Positions 41,705-52,484 of a stretch of 64,000 bases of DNA are shown here, piece after piece. The notes under the pieces are model-generated. The model was not told where the DNA came from, ran no database searches, and saw only the letters and a list, made by a program, of their open reading frames with translations. The stretch spans positions 1 to 64,000 of the forward strand of contig CACKFA010000003.1 of the NCBI GenBank assembly GCA_902599335.1, written 5' to 3'. Made by a program: the position numbers and the translations under genes. How positions within the stretch are numbered: position 1 is the first letter of the stretch; each line of letters starts with the position of its first letter. Source of the stretch: an uncultured Pelagibacteraceae bacterium. Its GTDB lineage: Bacteria; Pseudomonadota; Alphaproteobacteria; Pelagibacterales; Pelagibacteraceae.

Positions 41705-42237
41705 TGAAATTTAAAAAATATAAATTTAAAAAAGTTAAAAGTACAAACAATACAGCGATAAGAATTATTAAAGAAAATAAACACAACTTAGGTATGGTTG
41801 TTGCTGAAACACAAATAAATGGCAGGGGACAGTATGGAAGAAAATGGGTATCATCAAAAGGAAATTTATTTATCTCTTTTTTCAATGAACTAAATAAAAC
41901 GAAACTATCGATTAACGCTATAACAAAAATCAATTGTCTTTTAGTCAAAAAATTACTTTCTTCATTTACAAGTAAAAAAATTTTATTTAAAAAACCAAAC
42001 GACTTATTAATTGATAAAAAAAAAATTAGTGGCATTTTACAAGAAGTCATATTTGTAAGAAATAAAAAATTTTTAATTACTGGTATAGGTATAAATATTA
42101 AAAATAATCCAATTATAAGGAATTATCCTGCCACAAACTTGCAAGAGGTAACTAAAAAAAGTATTAGTAAATTAATTGTAGAAAATAAACTAAAACAACT
42201 TTTTGAAAAAAATTTATCTAAACTGTATAAAATTTAA
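41704..42237 (+). CDS. birA: Biotin--[acetyl-CoA-carboxylase] ligase
   Basis: VVAETQINGRGQYGRKWVSSKGNLFISF; KKPNDLLIDKKKISGILQE. Confidence 0.93.
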   Translation: MKFKKYKFKKVKSTNNTAIRIIKENKHNLGMVVAETQINGRGQYGRKWVSSKGNLFISFFNELNKTKLSINAITKINCLLVKKLLSSFTSKKILFKKPNDLLIDKKKISGILQEVIFVRNKKFLITGIGINIKNNPIIRNYPATNLQEVTKKSISKLIVENKLKQLFEKNLSKLYKI

Positions 42238-42239
42238 TA

Positions 42240-42986
42240 ATGTATATTCTTGGTGATATTGGTAATACGGAAACAAAATTATGTATTGTTTCAAAACAAA
42301 ATAAAATTTCAAAAAAAATTACTTTTTTATCAAAATCTGTAACCAATAACCAGCTTAACAGTTTATTTAAAAAAAATAAAATTCAATTAAATAAAATTGA
42401 AAAAATATTATTTTGCAGTGTTGTTCCAAAAACATTTTCTATAATTAATAAATTTTTATCTAAAAAAATTAAACTAAAATGCTATGAGGTCAAAAAATTA
42501 AACTTAAAATCACTTATAAAAATCAAAGTAGATTATAAACAGGTAGGCTCAGATAGAATTACTAATGCTATAAGTTTAATGAACAATAAAAATAATTTTA
42601 TAATTTTAGATTTTGGAACAGCAACAACTTTCGATGTACTAATTAAAAACACTTATTATGGAGGAATTATTGCTCCAGGTGTGAAATTATCTCTTAATAG
42701 CTTGTCTGACAAAGCAACTTTGATCCCAAAAATAGATTTAAAAAAGATTAATAAAGTCATTGGCAACAATACAATCTCAGCTGTTAGATCTGGCTTTTTT
42801 TGGGGTTATGCGGGTTTAATTGACAATATTATTAATTTAATTAAGAAAGAGACCAGAAAATCTTTTAAAGTAATTATTACTGGTGGATTTTCGAATTTAT
42901 TTAAATACTCAATAAAAACGAAAGTAAGTCACAACCAAGATATTACAATTAAAGGCTTAATAAAGATTTCAAAATTAATAAAATAA
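42240..42986 (+). CDS. coaX: Type III pantothenate kinase
   Basis: MYILGDIGNTETKLCIV; VGSDRITNAISL; ILDFGTATTFDVL; GGIIAPG. Confidence 0.93.
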   Translation: MYILGDIGNTETKLCIVSKQNKISKKITFLSKSVTNNQLNSLFKKNKIQLNKIEKILFCSVVPKTFSIINKFLSKKIKLKCYEVKKLNLKSLIKIKVDYKQVGSDRITNAISLMNNKNNFIILDFGTATTFDVLIKNTYYGGIIAPGVKLSLNSLSDKATLIPKIDLKKINKVIGNNTISAVRSGFFWGYAGLIDNIINLIKKETRKSFKVIITGGFSNLFKYSIKTKVSHNQDITIKGLIKISKLIK

Positions 42987-42987
42987 T

Positions 42988-44646
42988 ATGAAAGATGAAC
43001 TATTATTTTGTCCCTTAGGTGGATCAGGCGAAATAGGCATGAACATGAATTTGTTCGGCTATGGACAGCCTAGTGATCATAAATGGATAATGGTCGACAT
43101 AGGAGTAACATTTGCAGATGATACTATTCCAGGTGTTGATTTAATTTATCCAGATCCTGGATTTATAGTAGAAAGAAAAGATAATTTATTAGGAATAATT
43201 TTAACACATGCTCACGAGGATCACATTGGTGCGATTGCGCATTTATGGCCAAAATTACAATGTAAAATTTATGCAACTCCTTTTACAGCTGTATTAATTC
43301 GAGAAAAATTTAGAGAAAAACAAATCGATATAACTAATGATTTAAAGATTGTTGAGTTAAATGGAAAAGTTTCTTTAGACCCATTTGAAATTGAATACAT
43401 TACATTAACGCATTCTATATTAGAACCAAACGGACTTAGAATAAAAACTCCTGCAGGAGTTATTTTGCATACTGGAGATTGGAAGGTAGATCCAAATCCT
43501 TTGATTGGAGACAATATAAACGAAAAAAGATTAAAGGAAATTGGTGAAGAAGGTGTGCTAGCAATGATTTGTGATTCAACAAATGTTTTTAGCGCTGGTA
43601 GATCAGGTTCAGAATTAGATGTAAGAAAAAATATGTTAAACGTTATGTCTCGATTAAAAAAAAGAATTATCATAACGTCTTTTGCTTCAAACGTAGCTAG
43701 AATGGAGACAGCTTTTTATTGTGCGGAACAAACAGGAAGACAAATCTCTTTAGTTGGTAGATCAATGCATCGTATTTATAAAGCTGCACGTCAATGTGGA
43801 TATTTAAAAAATACAATTGAGCCAATTGATCCAAGAGAAGCTAAAAATTTCTCAAGAGAAAAAATTGTATATTTATGTACTGGAAGCCAAGGCGAGCCAA
43901 TGGGTGCAATGATGAGAATTTCAAGTTATGTTCATCCAGACGTTTATATTGAAAAAGGTGATGCTGTAATTTTTTCATCAAAAATTATACCAGGTAATGA
44001 AAAAAAACTTTATAAACTTCACAATCAACTCGTTAAGGATGGAATAGAAGTAATATCTGAGGAAACTGAATTTGTCCATGTTTCTGGACATCCAAATAGA
44101 GAAGATCTTAAAGAGATGTATCAATGGGTAAAACCCAGGTGCGTAATACCTGTACATGGTGAACATAGGCACATGATAGAACACATTAATTTTGCAAAAG
44201 AAATGCAAGTACTACATCCAGTTCAAGTAGAAAATGGTGATATCGTTAAGTTATATCCAGGTGAAAAACCCGAAGTATATGATAAGGCCCCAAGCGGCAG
44301 ACTTTATTTAGATGGCAGTGTAAGTGTTGATCCAGATTCACAATCGATAAAAGATAGAAAAAATTTAAGTGCAAATGGATATCTTGAGGTAACAATTATG
44401 ATTACACCTACAGGAAATATACATAATAACCCTATACTTTCATTTCGTGGTTTACCTGTAGATGATCGAGATGATTTTATTTATGGATTAGAAGAGGAAA
44501 TAGATAAAACCTCTAGAACTTTCAAAATTGGAAGCAAACAACAAGAACACAATCTTATTGATGCATTAAAAATTGCCTGTAGAAAATTTTCTAAAGAGAG
44601 AACAGGAAAAAAACCTTTTACCAATATCAATTTAGTAAGAATTTAA
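42988..44646 (+). CDS. rnj: Ribonuclease J (MBL-fold)
   Basis: LCPLGGSGEIGMNMNLFGYG; LTHAHEDHIGA; SGHPNREDLKEMYQWVKPRCVIPVHGEHRHM. Confidence 0.95.
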   Translation: MKDELLFCPLGGSGEIGMNMNLFGYGQPSDHKWIMVDIGVTFADDTIPGVDLIYPDPGFIVERKDNLLGIILTHAHEDHIGAIAHLWPKLQCKIYATPFTAVLIREKFREKQIDITNDLKIVELNGKVSLDPFEIEYITLTHSILEPNGLRIKTPAGVILHTGDWKVDPNPLIGDNINEKRLKEIGEEGVLAMICDSTNVFSAGRSGSELDVRKNMLNVMSRLKKRIIITSFASNVARMETAFYCAEQTGRQISLVGRSMHRIYKAARQCGYLKNTIEPIDPREAKNFSREKIVYLCTGSQGEPMGAMMRISSYVHPDVYIEKGDAVIFSSKIIPGNEKKLYKLHNQLVKDGIEVISEETEFVHVSGHPNREDLKEMYQWVKPRCVIPVHGEHRHMIEHINFAKEMQVLHPVQVENGDIVKLYPGEKPEVYDKAPSGRLYLDGSVSVDPDSQSIKDRKNLSANGYLEVTIMITPTGNIHNNPILSFRGLPVDDRDDFIYGLEEEIDKTSRTFKIGSKQQEHNLIDALKIACRKFSKERTGKKPFTNINLVRI

Positions 44647-44891
44647 TGAGCACAACAGGCTTAGCTATTATCTATATAATTATATGGTGGATAGTTTTTT
44701 TTGCTATTCTACCTATTGATGTGAATCGAACAAAGACTGTAAAAATTGACGGTGAGGATCCTGGCTCACCTGAAAATCCAAAAATGATGAAAAAATTCCT
44801 TTATTGCACTGGAATTACTACTGTCATTTTCATAATAATTTACTTATTAATTAAATTTGAATATTTAAATTTAAGAAATATTATTAATTAA
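44646..44891 (+). CDS. DUF1467 family membrane protein
   Basis: YIIIWWIVFFAILPIDVNR ... DPGSPENPKMMKK. Confidence 0.88.
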   Translation: MSTTGLAIIYIIIWWIVFFAILPIDVNRTKTVKIDGEDPGSPENPKMMKKFLYCTGITTVIFIIIYLLIKFEYLNLRNIIN

Positions 44892-44892
44892 T

Positions 44893-46227
44893 ATGCTTTT
44901 ATCTAATTCATTTATACCAATATTAAAAAATAATCCTTCAGAAGCAAAAATTAAATCTCATCAATTGATGTTGAGAGTAGGCATGATTAAGCAAGCTTCT
45001 GCAGGAATTTATTCATGGTTACCTTTAGGTTTTAAGGTAATGAAAAAAATAGAAGACATTGTCAGACAAGAACAAAACAAAATTGGAGCTCAAGAAATAT
45101 TAATGCCAACAATTCAATCCAGTGAAATTTGGAAAGAAAGTGGTCGTTATGACGATTATGGTGAAGAGATGTTAAGAATAACCGACCGTCAAAATAGAGA
45201 AATGTTATATGGACCAACTAATGAAGAGCAAGTTACTGAAATTTTTAGATCTTCAGTAAAATCTTATAAATCACTCCCACAACTTATGTATCATATTCAA
45301 TGGAAGTTTAGAGATGAAATTAGACCTAGATTTGGAATTATGCGTGGTAGAGAGTTTTATATGAAAGATGCCTATTCATTTGATGTTTCAGATGAAGAAG
45401 CTTTTTATTCTTATAACAAATTCTTTCTTTCTTATTTAAGAACATTTAAAAGATTATCTTTGACGGCAATACCCATGGCTGCTGATACAGGACCTATAGG
45501 TGGAAACTTATCTCATGAATTTATTATTCTTGCTGATACTGGAGAAAGTAGAATTTTCACAGATAAAAGAATATTCGATGTTGATAATGATGATACTGAA
45601 ATAGAAAAAGTATCATTGGAAAGTATGAGAAAAAAGTATGAACAGTTTTATGCTGTAACTGATGAAAAGTTTGATAAAGAAGAGTTTGAAAAAATTGTTT
45701 CCAAAGAAAATCAATTGATTACAAAAGGCATCGAAGTAGGTCATATATTTTATTTTGGTGACAAGTATTCAAAACCAATGGGAGCATCTGTTGATTTACC
45801 AGGAGGAAAAAAAGATTTTGTTAAAATGGGTTCTTATGGAATTGGTGTATCAAGGTTAGTAGGGGCTATAATTGAGGCAAAATATGATGACAAGAATGAA
45901 ATCATGAAATGGCCATTGTCTGTTGCTCCTTATGATATTGCTTTAATACCTATGATAAATAAAAATGACACCTCAGCTTTAGATAAAGCAAATAATATCA
46001 ATATAGAATTAATTAAAAATAATATTGATGCAATCATTGATGATACAGATGAGAATTTCTCATCAAAAATTAAAAAAATGAATTTAATTGGTGCCTCATA
46101 TCAAATTATTATTGGTAAGAAAAGTGAGGGTGATTTATTAGAGTTCAAGGAAACTGGTGGTGAAACTCAAAATTTACCATTAACTAAAATTATAGAAATT
46201 ATAACTAAACAAAAAAATTCAATTTGA
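44893..46227 (+). CDS. proS: Prolyl-tRNA synthetase
   Basis: GMIKQASAGIYSWLPLGFKVMKKIE; YGPTNEEQVTEIFRSSVKSYKSLPQLMYHIQWKFRDEIRPRFGIMRGREFYMKDAYSF. Confidence 0.97.
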   Translation: MLLSNSFIPILKNNPSEAKIKSHQLMLRVGMIKQASAGIYSWLPLGFKVMKKIEDIVRQEQNKIGAQEILMPTIQSSEIWKESGRYDDYGEEMLRITDRQNREMLYGPTNEEQVTEIFRSSVKSYKSLPQLMYHIQWKFRDEIRPRFGIMRGREFYMKDAYSFDVSDEEAFYSYNKFFLSYLRTFKRLSLTAIPMAADTGPIGGNLSHEFIILADTGESRIFTDKRIFDVDNDDTEIEKVSLESMRKKYEQFYAVTDEKFDKEEFEKIVSKENQLITKGIEVGHIFYFGDKYSKPMGASVDLPGGKKDFVKMGSYGIGVSRLVGAIIEAKYDDKNEIMKWPLSVAPYDIALIPMINKNDTSALDKANNINIELIKNNIDAIIDDTDENFSSKIKKMNLIGASYQIIIGKKSEGDLLEFKETGGETQNLPLTKIIEIITKQKNSI

Positions 46228-47456
46228 TTTCTACTTTAGAAAAAGAAATTACTTTTAGATTTTTAAAAGCCAGAAAAAAAGATGGCTTTTTGAATGTTAT
46301 ATCTATTTTTTCTTTTATAGGAATAAGTCTTGGAGTTGCTGTTCTTATTATTGTGATGTCAGTTATGAATGGATTTAGGACTGAGCTGATTAATAAAATA
46401 GTCGGCTTTAATTCACACATAACTGTAAAAACTTATGGAAATCCAATTGATCAAAAAAAAATAAATAAAAAAAATTTAAAATTAATTTCAGAAAATATTA
46501 TTTTAAGCAACTCTGGTGAAGCTATTATACTTAAAAACGATACATCAAAAGGTATAGTATTACGGGGATATAAAACAAATGACTTTCCAAGTTTAGAAAT
46601 TGTCAAAAATGAAAATTTTAAAGGCAATAAAAATCAATTAAATAGAAACTATATTTCTATAGGCAATGAATTAAGTTTTTCTTTAGATCTAAAAATAGGT
46701 GATGAATTAACTTTACTTTCACCATCAGGAGTAGAAACAATTATCGGTAGTATGCCAAAACAAAAAACCTTTTTGGTAGCATCAATTTACAATAGTGGTT
46801 TAGCTGAGTTTGATAATAATATCGCATTTATTAACCTAAGTACTCTTGAGGATTTTTTTGACTATAAGTTAGAGGATAGAAATTTAGAAATTTATTTAAA
46901 AAACCCAAATAAAATTGAGCAGCAAAAATTTATTGTCCAAGAAATTTTTGATGAAGAATTTGTTGTTAGTTGGGCTGATATGAATAGTTCATTATTTTCT
47001 GCCTTAAAAGTAGAAAGAAATGTAATGTTTATTATCTTATCTTTAATAATTATTGTAGCAGCCTTTAATATAATTTCTGGGTTAACAATTTTAGTTAAAA
47101 ACAAAACAAGAGATATCGCAATTTTAAAGTCAATTGGTGTGTTAAATAAATCAATTGTAAAAATATTTTTTTTAGTAGGTGTAATAATAGGAACATCAGC
47201 TACTATTTTTGGAATTTTTTTAGGTGTAACGTTTTCTCTTTACATAGAGAATTTTAGACAATTACTTAGCTCAACATTTAATATAAGTTTATTTCCAGAA
47301 GAGATTTATTTTTTAAGCAAGATGCCTTCAGAAATAGATCCAACATCAATTTTTTTAATATCAATTTGTTCAATAATTATAACAATAATAGTTTCAATTT
47401 TTCCTGCCTTTAAAGCAGCTAAACTGGACCCAATTAAATCATTAAAATATGAATAA
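46224..47456 (+). CDS. lolC: Lipoprotein-releasing ABC transporter permease (LolC/E)
   Basis: EKEITFRFLKARKKDGFLNVISIFSFIGISLGVAVLIIVMSVMNGFR; TTG start overlapping proS stop; next to lolD. Confidence 0.93.
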   Translation: MISTLEKEITFRFLKARKKDGFLNVISIFSFIGISLGVAVLIIVMSVMNGFRTELINKIVGFNSHITVKTYGNPIDQKKINKKNLKLISENIILSNSGEAIILKNDTSKGIVLRGYKTNDFPSLEIVKNENFKGNKNQLNRNYISIGNELSFSLDLKIGDELTLLSPSGVETIIGSMPKQKTFLVASIYNSGLAEFDNNIAFINLSTLEDFFDYKLEDRNLEIYLKNPNKIEQQKFIVQEIFDEEFVVSWADMNSSLFSALKVERNVMFIILSLIIIVAAFNIISGLTILVKNKTRDIAILKSIGVLNKSIVKIFFLVGVIIGTSATIFGIFLGVTFSLYIENFRQLLSSTFNISLFPEEIYFLSKMPSEIDPTSIFLISICSIIITIIVSIFPAFKAAKLDPIKSLKYE

Positions 47457-48126
47457 TTTTCTTGAATTAAAAAAAATATTTAAAACTTTTAAAACTGAAA
47501 AAACAGTTAAAGTATTAAAAAATCTTTCTCAAAAATTTGATAAAGGTAAAAGCTATTCTATAATGGGGCCATCTGGGTCAGGTAAATCAACTCTATTAAA
47601 TTTAATTTCATTAATCGATAGACCATCATCTGGTTCAATCTATTTTGATAAAATTCCTGTAAATTTTAATGAATCTGAAAAAAATGATGTTTATAGATCC
47701 AAAAAAATAGGAATTGTTTATCAACAAAATAATCTTCTCCCGGATTTTACTGCTTTAGAAAATATATATTTGGCCTCACTTGCAATTAATGACAATAAAG
47801 AATTAGCAATATTTAATGCAGAAAAATTGCTAAAAAAAATTGATCTTTTAAATAGGGCGGATCACTTTCCTTCTCAATTATCAGGTGGTGAAGCTCAACG
47901 AATTGCGATAGCAAGAGCGATCGTGAATGATCCTGAGATTATTTTAGCAGATGAACCAACTGGAAGCTTAGATATGGAAACGGCAAAAGACGTTTTTGAA
48001 CTTCTAAATAAACAAAAAAAACCAGATAGACTTATTATATTTGCAACCCATAATAGATTTTTTGCCAATAAGGCAGATTGCCTATTGGAGATGATAGATG
48101 GTAATATAAAATCATCTAATGTCTGA
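47449..48126 (+). CDS. lolD: Lipoprotein-releasing ABC transporter ATP-binding protein
   Basis: MGPSGSGKSTLLNLISLIDRPSSG; LSGGEAQRIAIARAIVNDPEIILADEPTGSLD. Confidence 0.95.
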   Translation: MNNFLELKKIFKTFKTEKTVKVLKNLSQKFDKGKSYSIMGPSGSGKSTLLNLISLIDRPSSGSIYFDKIPVNFNESEKNDVYRSKKIGIVYQQNNLLPDFTALENIYLASLAINDNKELAIFNAEKLLKKIDLLNRADHFPSQLSGGEAQRIAIARAIVNDPEIILADEPTGSLDMETAKDVFELLNKQKKPDRLIIFATHNRFFANKADCLLEMIDGNIKSSNV

Positions 48127-51100
48127 GTCTAGTTCTCAAAATTTCAATCATCTTAAAATTCACACTCAATATTCAATCTGTGAAGGAGCGGCCAGAATTG
48201 ATGATTTGCAAGAATATTCAAGGACAAATAAAATAAAATCCTTAGGCCTGTGTGACACTTCAAATTTGTGCGGTGCACTAGAATTTGCTGAAAAAATATC
48301 AAAGTCTGGAACTCAACCAATAATTGGAACTCAAATTAACTTTAAAATTGGAGAAACAACAGGTTTGCTTCCTTTGTTTGCTCTAAATGAAGTTGGATAT
48401 AAAAATATAATAAAACTTTCATCTTTTTCGTATTTAAAAAATGATGACTTGTCTGATCCACATTTAGATTTTGAATTATTATTAAATAATTCTAAAGGTG
48501 TTGCTGTATTTTCAGGAACTGTTTTTGGTTTGTTTGGTAAATTATTTGATAAAGGAAAGTTTACTGAAATTGATGAAACTTATAGTAAAATTAAAAAAAC
48601 CTTTGATGATAGATTTTATATAGAGATACAAAGACATAATGATCAAAATGAAATTGGATTTGAAAAATTTAATTTAAAAAAATCATTAGATCTAGAAATT
48701 CCTATTATTGCAACTAATGAAGTTTTTTATTTAGACAAAGAAATGCATGAAGCACACGACGCTTTAATTTGTATAGGTAACAAGACATATGTAAATGAAA
48801 AAAATAGGTTAAGATTAACAGATCAGCATTATCTAAAAACCAATTCAGAGATGTCAGAATTATTTGCTGACTTACCTGAAGCTTTAGAAAATAATTATAA
48901 TTTTCCATTAAGATGTAGCTATAGACCATTATTTTCTAACCCAATATTGCCTAATATTAGTAGTGATAAAGATGGAAATGCAGATGAAATTTTAAAAAAA
49001 GACTCAATAGAAGGATTAAAAATTAAATTTAATAAGATTTTTAATTTAAGTGATAAAGATTTAGAAAATAACAATTCATATAAAGAATATAAGGACAGGC
49101 TTAATCATGAACTTTCTATTATTATAGAAATGAAATATTCTAGTTATTTTCTCATAGTTGCTGACTACATAAAATGGGCTAAAAATAATGATATTCCGGT
49201 AGGCCCTGGAAGAGGTTCAGGCGCTGGTTCATTAGTAGCTTGGTGTTTATCTATTACAGATGTTGATCCAATTAAATTTAATCTTATTTTTGAAAGATTT
49301 TTAAATCCAGATAGAATTTCAATGCCAGATTTTGATATAGACTTTTGTGAAGATAAAAGAGATCAAGTTTTTGAATATCTAACTACAAAATATAAAGATA
49401 GCGTAGCTCATATTATAACATTTGGTAAATTAAAAGCCCGAATGGTAATTAGAGATGTTGGAAGAGTTTTGGGATTATCATATGGATTTGTTGACAGTAT
49501 ATCTAAAATGATACCTTTCGATCCATCTAGACCGCAAAATTTAACTCAGTGCATTGCTGGAGAACCACGATTACAAAAACTTATTAATGAAGATTCAAGA
49601 GTAAAGAAACTTACTGATCTATCTTTAAAACTAGAAGGTCTTAACAGAAACGTTGCTACTCACGCAGCCGGAGTAGTAATAGCAGATAAAAAACTTACTG
49701 AGGTTGTTCCTTTGTATAAGGATGTTTCTGCAGATCTATTATTACCATCTACTCAATTCGATATGTACTCAGCAGAAAATGCAGGTTTAGTAAAATTCGA
49801 TTTTTTGGGCCTAAAAACACTTACTGTAATTAACAATACCCAAAAAATTGTAAGAAAAAAAATTAAAGATTTTGATATAGAAAAAATTAATTATGAAGAT
49901 CAAAAAGTATTTGATCTAATGTCCACCGGTAAAACAGTTGGTTTATTCCAAATTGAAAGTGCCGGTATGAGAGAAGCTTTAATTCAAATGAAGCCAAATC
50001 ATATTGAAGATATTATTGCCTTAGTTGCCCTATATAGACCAGGACCAATGAGCAATATTCCAACATATAATGATTGCAAACATGGAAAGCAAAAACCAGA
50101 TTATTTACACCCACTTCTAGAGGATATTTTAAAACCAACATATGGTGTAATTATTTATCAAGAACAGGTAATGCAGATTGCACAAAAACTTTCAGGATTT
50201 ACAGCAGGACAAGCTGATCTTTTGAGAAGAGCAATGGGTAAAAAGAAAAGAGCAGAACTTGAAAAACAGAAACAAGGATTTATTGCTGGAGCTGTAAAAA
50301 ATGGAATAGCAAAAGATGTTGCTGCTGGAATTTTCTTAAAAATAGAACCGTTTGCAGAATATGGTTTTAACAAAAGTCACGCTGCTGCATATGCAATTAT
50401 TTCTTATCAAACTGCATTTTTAAAAACATATTATCCAAAAGAGTTCATTGCAGCATCAATGACTATGGATATATCTAATCAAAATAAACTAAGTGAATTT
50501 TATGAAGAATTAAAAAGATTAAATATTGACGTTGTCCGTCCAGATATAAACGAATGTTTTGCTGATTTTAGAACAATTGATAATAAATTTTATTATGCTT
50601 TGGGAGGAATTAAAGCTGTAGGTTATGAGGCAATATCAAATATAGTTGAGGAAAGAATTTTAAATGGAAAATTTGAGTCAATTCATGATTTTATAAATAG
50701 AGTAAATCCAAAAGATATAAATAAACTTCAATTAGAAGGTTTGGTTAAAGCTGGTGCATTTGATAATTTAAACCCAAATAGACAGGCTTTACATGATTCA
50801 ATTCCAGGCATGATAGCTAAAAGTAAAAATATATTTGATAATAAATCCGCTAATCAAATTGATTTATTCTCAGAAGATGAAAGTACGCAGGATGATTTTT
50901 TAATAAAAACTGAAGATTGGAAATTTGAAGAAAGATTATCAAAAGAATTTGAATCAGTTGGTTTCTTTATTTCAGACCATCCGTTAAATCAATTTACAGA
51001 GATTTTTAATGATTATAAAATAACAGATTATCCAAGTTTTATTTCAAAAGAAGATTTAAAAGACGCTAACATAGCTGCAACACTGTTGAAGGTTCAAGAA

Positions 51101-51535
51101 AGAAAAACAGTAAAAGGAAATTCTTATGCTGTTTTAAAATTAACAGATTTATCAAGTGTATTTGAACTTTTTGTTTTCTCAGATGTTTTAGAATTAAATA
51201 GAGAAATTTTGAAAGAAGGTAGCTCACTTATTTTAACAATATTTAAAAATGTTTCTAATGATGAAAATCGACTAACTAGAATTAATGTGCAAAAAATAGC
51301 CTCACTTAAAGATTTATTTAACAGCCCTATAAACGAGGTTTCATTACAGCTTAATTCTGAAGAACAGATTGAAAAAATATCTACAATTTTGAATGATGAA
51401 GGCAAAACTATCATAAATATTAATTTGGTCACTGAAGATAATATTCTTAAATTTAGATTAAAAAATGCACGTAAATTGGAAAGAAAATCTCTAAATCTCT
51501 TAAGAAATCAAGAAATACAGGCAATTATTAACTAA
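48119..51535 (+). CDS. dnaE: DNA polymerase III subunit alpha
   Basis: 1138 aa PHP/DnaE; PVGPGRGSGAGSLVAWCLSITDVDPIKFNLIFERFLNPDRISMPDFDIDFCEDKRD. Confidence 0.98.
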   Translation: MSESSSQNFNHLKIHTQYSICEGAARIDDLQEYSRTNKIKSLGLCDTSNLCGALEFAEKISKSGTQPIIGTQINFKIGETTGLLPLFALNEVGYKNIIKLSSFSYLKNDDLSDPHLDFELLLNNSKGVAVFSGTVFGLFGKLFDKGKFTEIDETYSKIKKTFDDRFYIEIQRHNDQNEIGFEKFNLKKSLDLEIPIIATNEVFYLDKEMHEAHDALICIGNKTYVNEKNRLRLTDQHYLKTNSEMSELFADLPEALENNYNFPLRCSYRPLFSNPILPNISSDKDGNADEILKKDSIEGLKIKFNKIFNLSDKDLENNNSYKEYKDRLNHELSIIIEMKYSSYFLIVADYIKWAKNNDIPVGPGRGSGAGSLVAWCLSITDVDPIKFNLIFERFLNPDRISMPDFDIDFCEDKRDQVFEYLTTKYKDSVAHIITFGKLKARMVIRDVGRVLGLSYGFVDSISKMIPFDPSRPQNLTQCIAGEPRLQKLINEDSRVKKLTDLSLKLEGLNRNVATHAAGVVIADKKLTEVVPLYKDVSADLLLPSTQFDMYSAENAGLVKFDFLGLKTLTVINNTQKIVRKKIKDFDIEKINYEDQKVFDLMSTGKTVGLFQIESAGMREALIQMKPNHIEDIIALVALYRPGPMSNIPTYNDCKHGKQKPDYLHPLLEDILKPTYGVIIYQEQVMQIAQKLSGFTAGQADLLRRAMGKKKRAELEKQKQGFIAGAVKNGIAKDVAAGIFLKIEPFAEYGFNKSHAAAYAIISYQTAFLKTYYPKEFIAASMTMDISNQNKLSEFYEELKRLNIDVVRPDINECFADFRTIDNKFYYALGGIKAVGYEAISNIVEERILNGKFESIHDFINRVNPKDINKLQLEGLVKAGAFDNLNPNRQALHDSIPGMIAKSKNIFDNKSANQIDLFSEDESTQDDFLIKTEDWKFEERLSKEFESVGFFISDHPLNQFTEIFNDYKITDYPSFISKEDLKDANIAATLLKVQERKTVKGNSYAVLKLTDLSSVFELFVFSDVLELNREILKEGSSLILTIFKNVSNDENRLTRINVQKIASLKDLFNSPINEVSLQLNSEEQIEKISTILNDEGKTIININLVTEDNILKFRLKNARKLERKSLNLLRNQEIQAIIN

Positions 51536-51590
51536 ATAATCACTTGTTAAATTTAGTAAATATTTGTAAATATTTCTCAAATTAAATTAA

Positions 51591-51665
51591 CACGCACACA
51601 GTTGTTGGTTTTATACCTCCGGTCCTTAATTGGAAATTACTGTGGTGGCTTAACCGGGAATAAAT
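51591..51665 (+). promoter_or_regulatory. rpsB leader RNA with H-type pseudoknot candidate (S2 autoregulatory leader-like)
   Basis: Stem 1 CACAGT 51597-51602 / ACTGTG 51639-51644; stem 2 TCCGGT 51618-51623 / ACCGGG 51653-51658 (one G-U); interleaved order gives a pseudoknot ending 7 nt upstream of the rpsB ATG. Confidence 0.65.
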
Positions 51666-52484
51666 ATGAAAATACCTAACGTTACAATACAGCAATTATT
51701 AGAAGCAGGAGTTCATCTTGGACACAAAACTTTAAGATGGAATCCAAAAATGAAAAAATACATTTTTGGGAAAAGGGACTCTATTCACATAATAGATTTA
51801 ACCCAAACTTTAGAATTAACTAAAATCGCTTTAGAAAAAGTTTATGAAACTGTTGCAAATAACGGAAAAATTTTATTTGTATCAACAAAAAAACAAGCTT
51901 CAGAAGCTATAGCTGAAGTTGCTAAAGAAACAGACCAATATTTTGTAAATTATAGATGGTTAGGTGGTATGTTAACCAACTGGGGAACAATATCAAATTC
52001 AATAAAAAAGTTAAAAAAATTAGAGATTGACCTTACTGCAGAAAATAGAGGTTTCACTAAAAAAGAACTTTTAAAAATGAGTGTTAAAAAAGACAAACTC
52101 CAAAGATCATTAGGTGGTATAGCTGAAATGAAAAAAGTTCCAGATTTACTATTTGTTATTGATACAAATTATGAGTCATTAGCTATAGCAGAATCAGCGA
52201 AGTTAGGCATACCTATAATTGCAATCTTAGATAGTAATTCTAATCCTGATAATATTGATTATCCAATTCCAGGTAATGATGATGCAAGAAGAGCTATCGA
52301 TCTTTATTGCAATTTAATAAAAGAAACAATTAATAATGCCAAAAGTAATGCAACTAAGGTTGAGATAAAAAAAGATAAGTCTAAAGATGCTAAGGTTGAG
52401 GATAAATCAAAAACAATTCAGGAACTAGATAGAGAAAAGTTAGAGAAAAAATTTTCTAATGAAGATAAGGAGAAATTAAATTAA
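51666..52484 (+). CDS. rpsB: 30S ribosomal protein S2
   Basis: [39 protein letters not shown]. Confidence 0.98.
   Translation: MKIPNVTIQQLLEAGVHLGHKTLRWNPKMKKYIFGKRDSIHIIDLTQTLELTKIALEKVYETVANNGKILFVSTKKQASEAIAEVAKETDQYFVNYRWLGGMLTNWGTISNSIKKLKKLEIDLTAENRGFTKKELLKMSVKKDKLQRSLGGIAEMKKVPDLLFVIDTNYESLAIAESAKLGIPIIAILDSNSNPDNIDYPIPGNDDARRAIDLYCNLIKETINNAKSNATKVEIKKDKSKDAKVEDKSKTIQELDREKLEKKFSNEDKEKLN

Noticed and set aside
41697-42050. 117-aa minus ORF
   Set aside because: Antisense to birA, with low-complexity composition (F/L/K-rich) from A-rich codons on the other strand.
43269-43673. 134-aa minus ORF
   Set aside because: Longest antisense ORF, but it lies within highly conserved RNase J catalytic region; low stop density is expected from the opposing codon bias.
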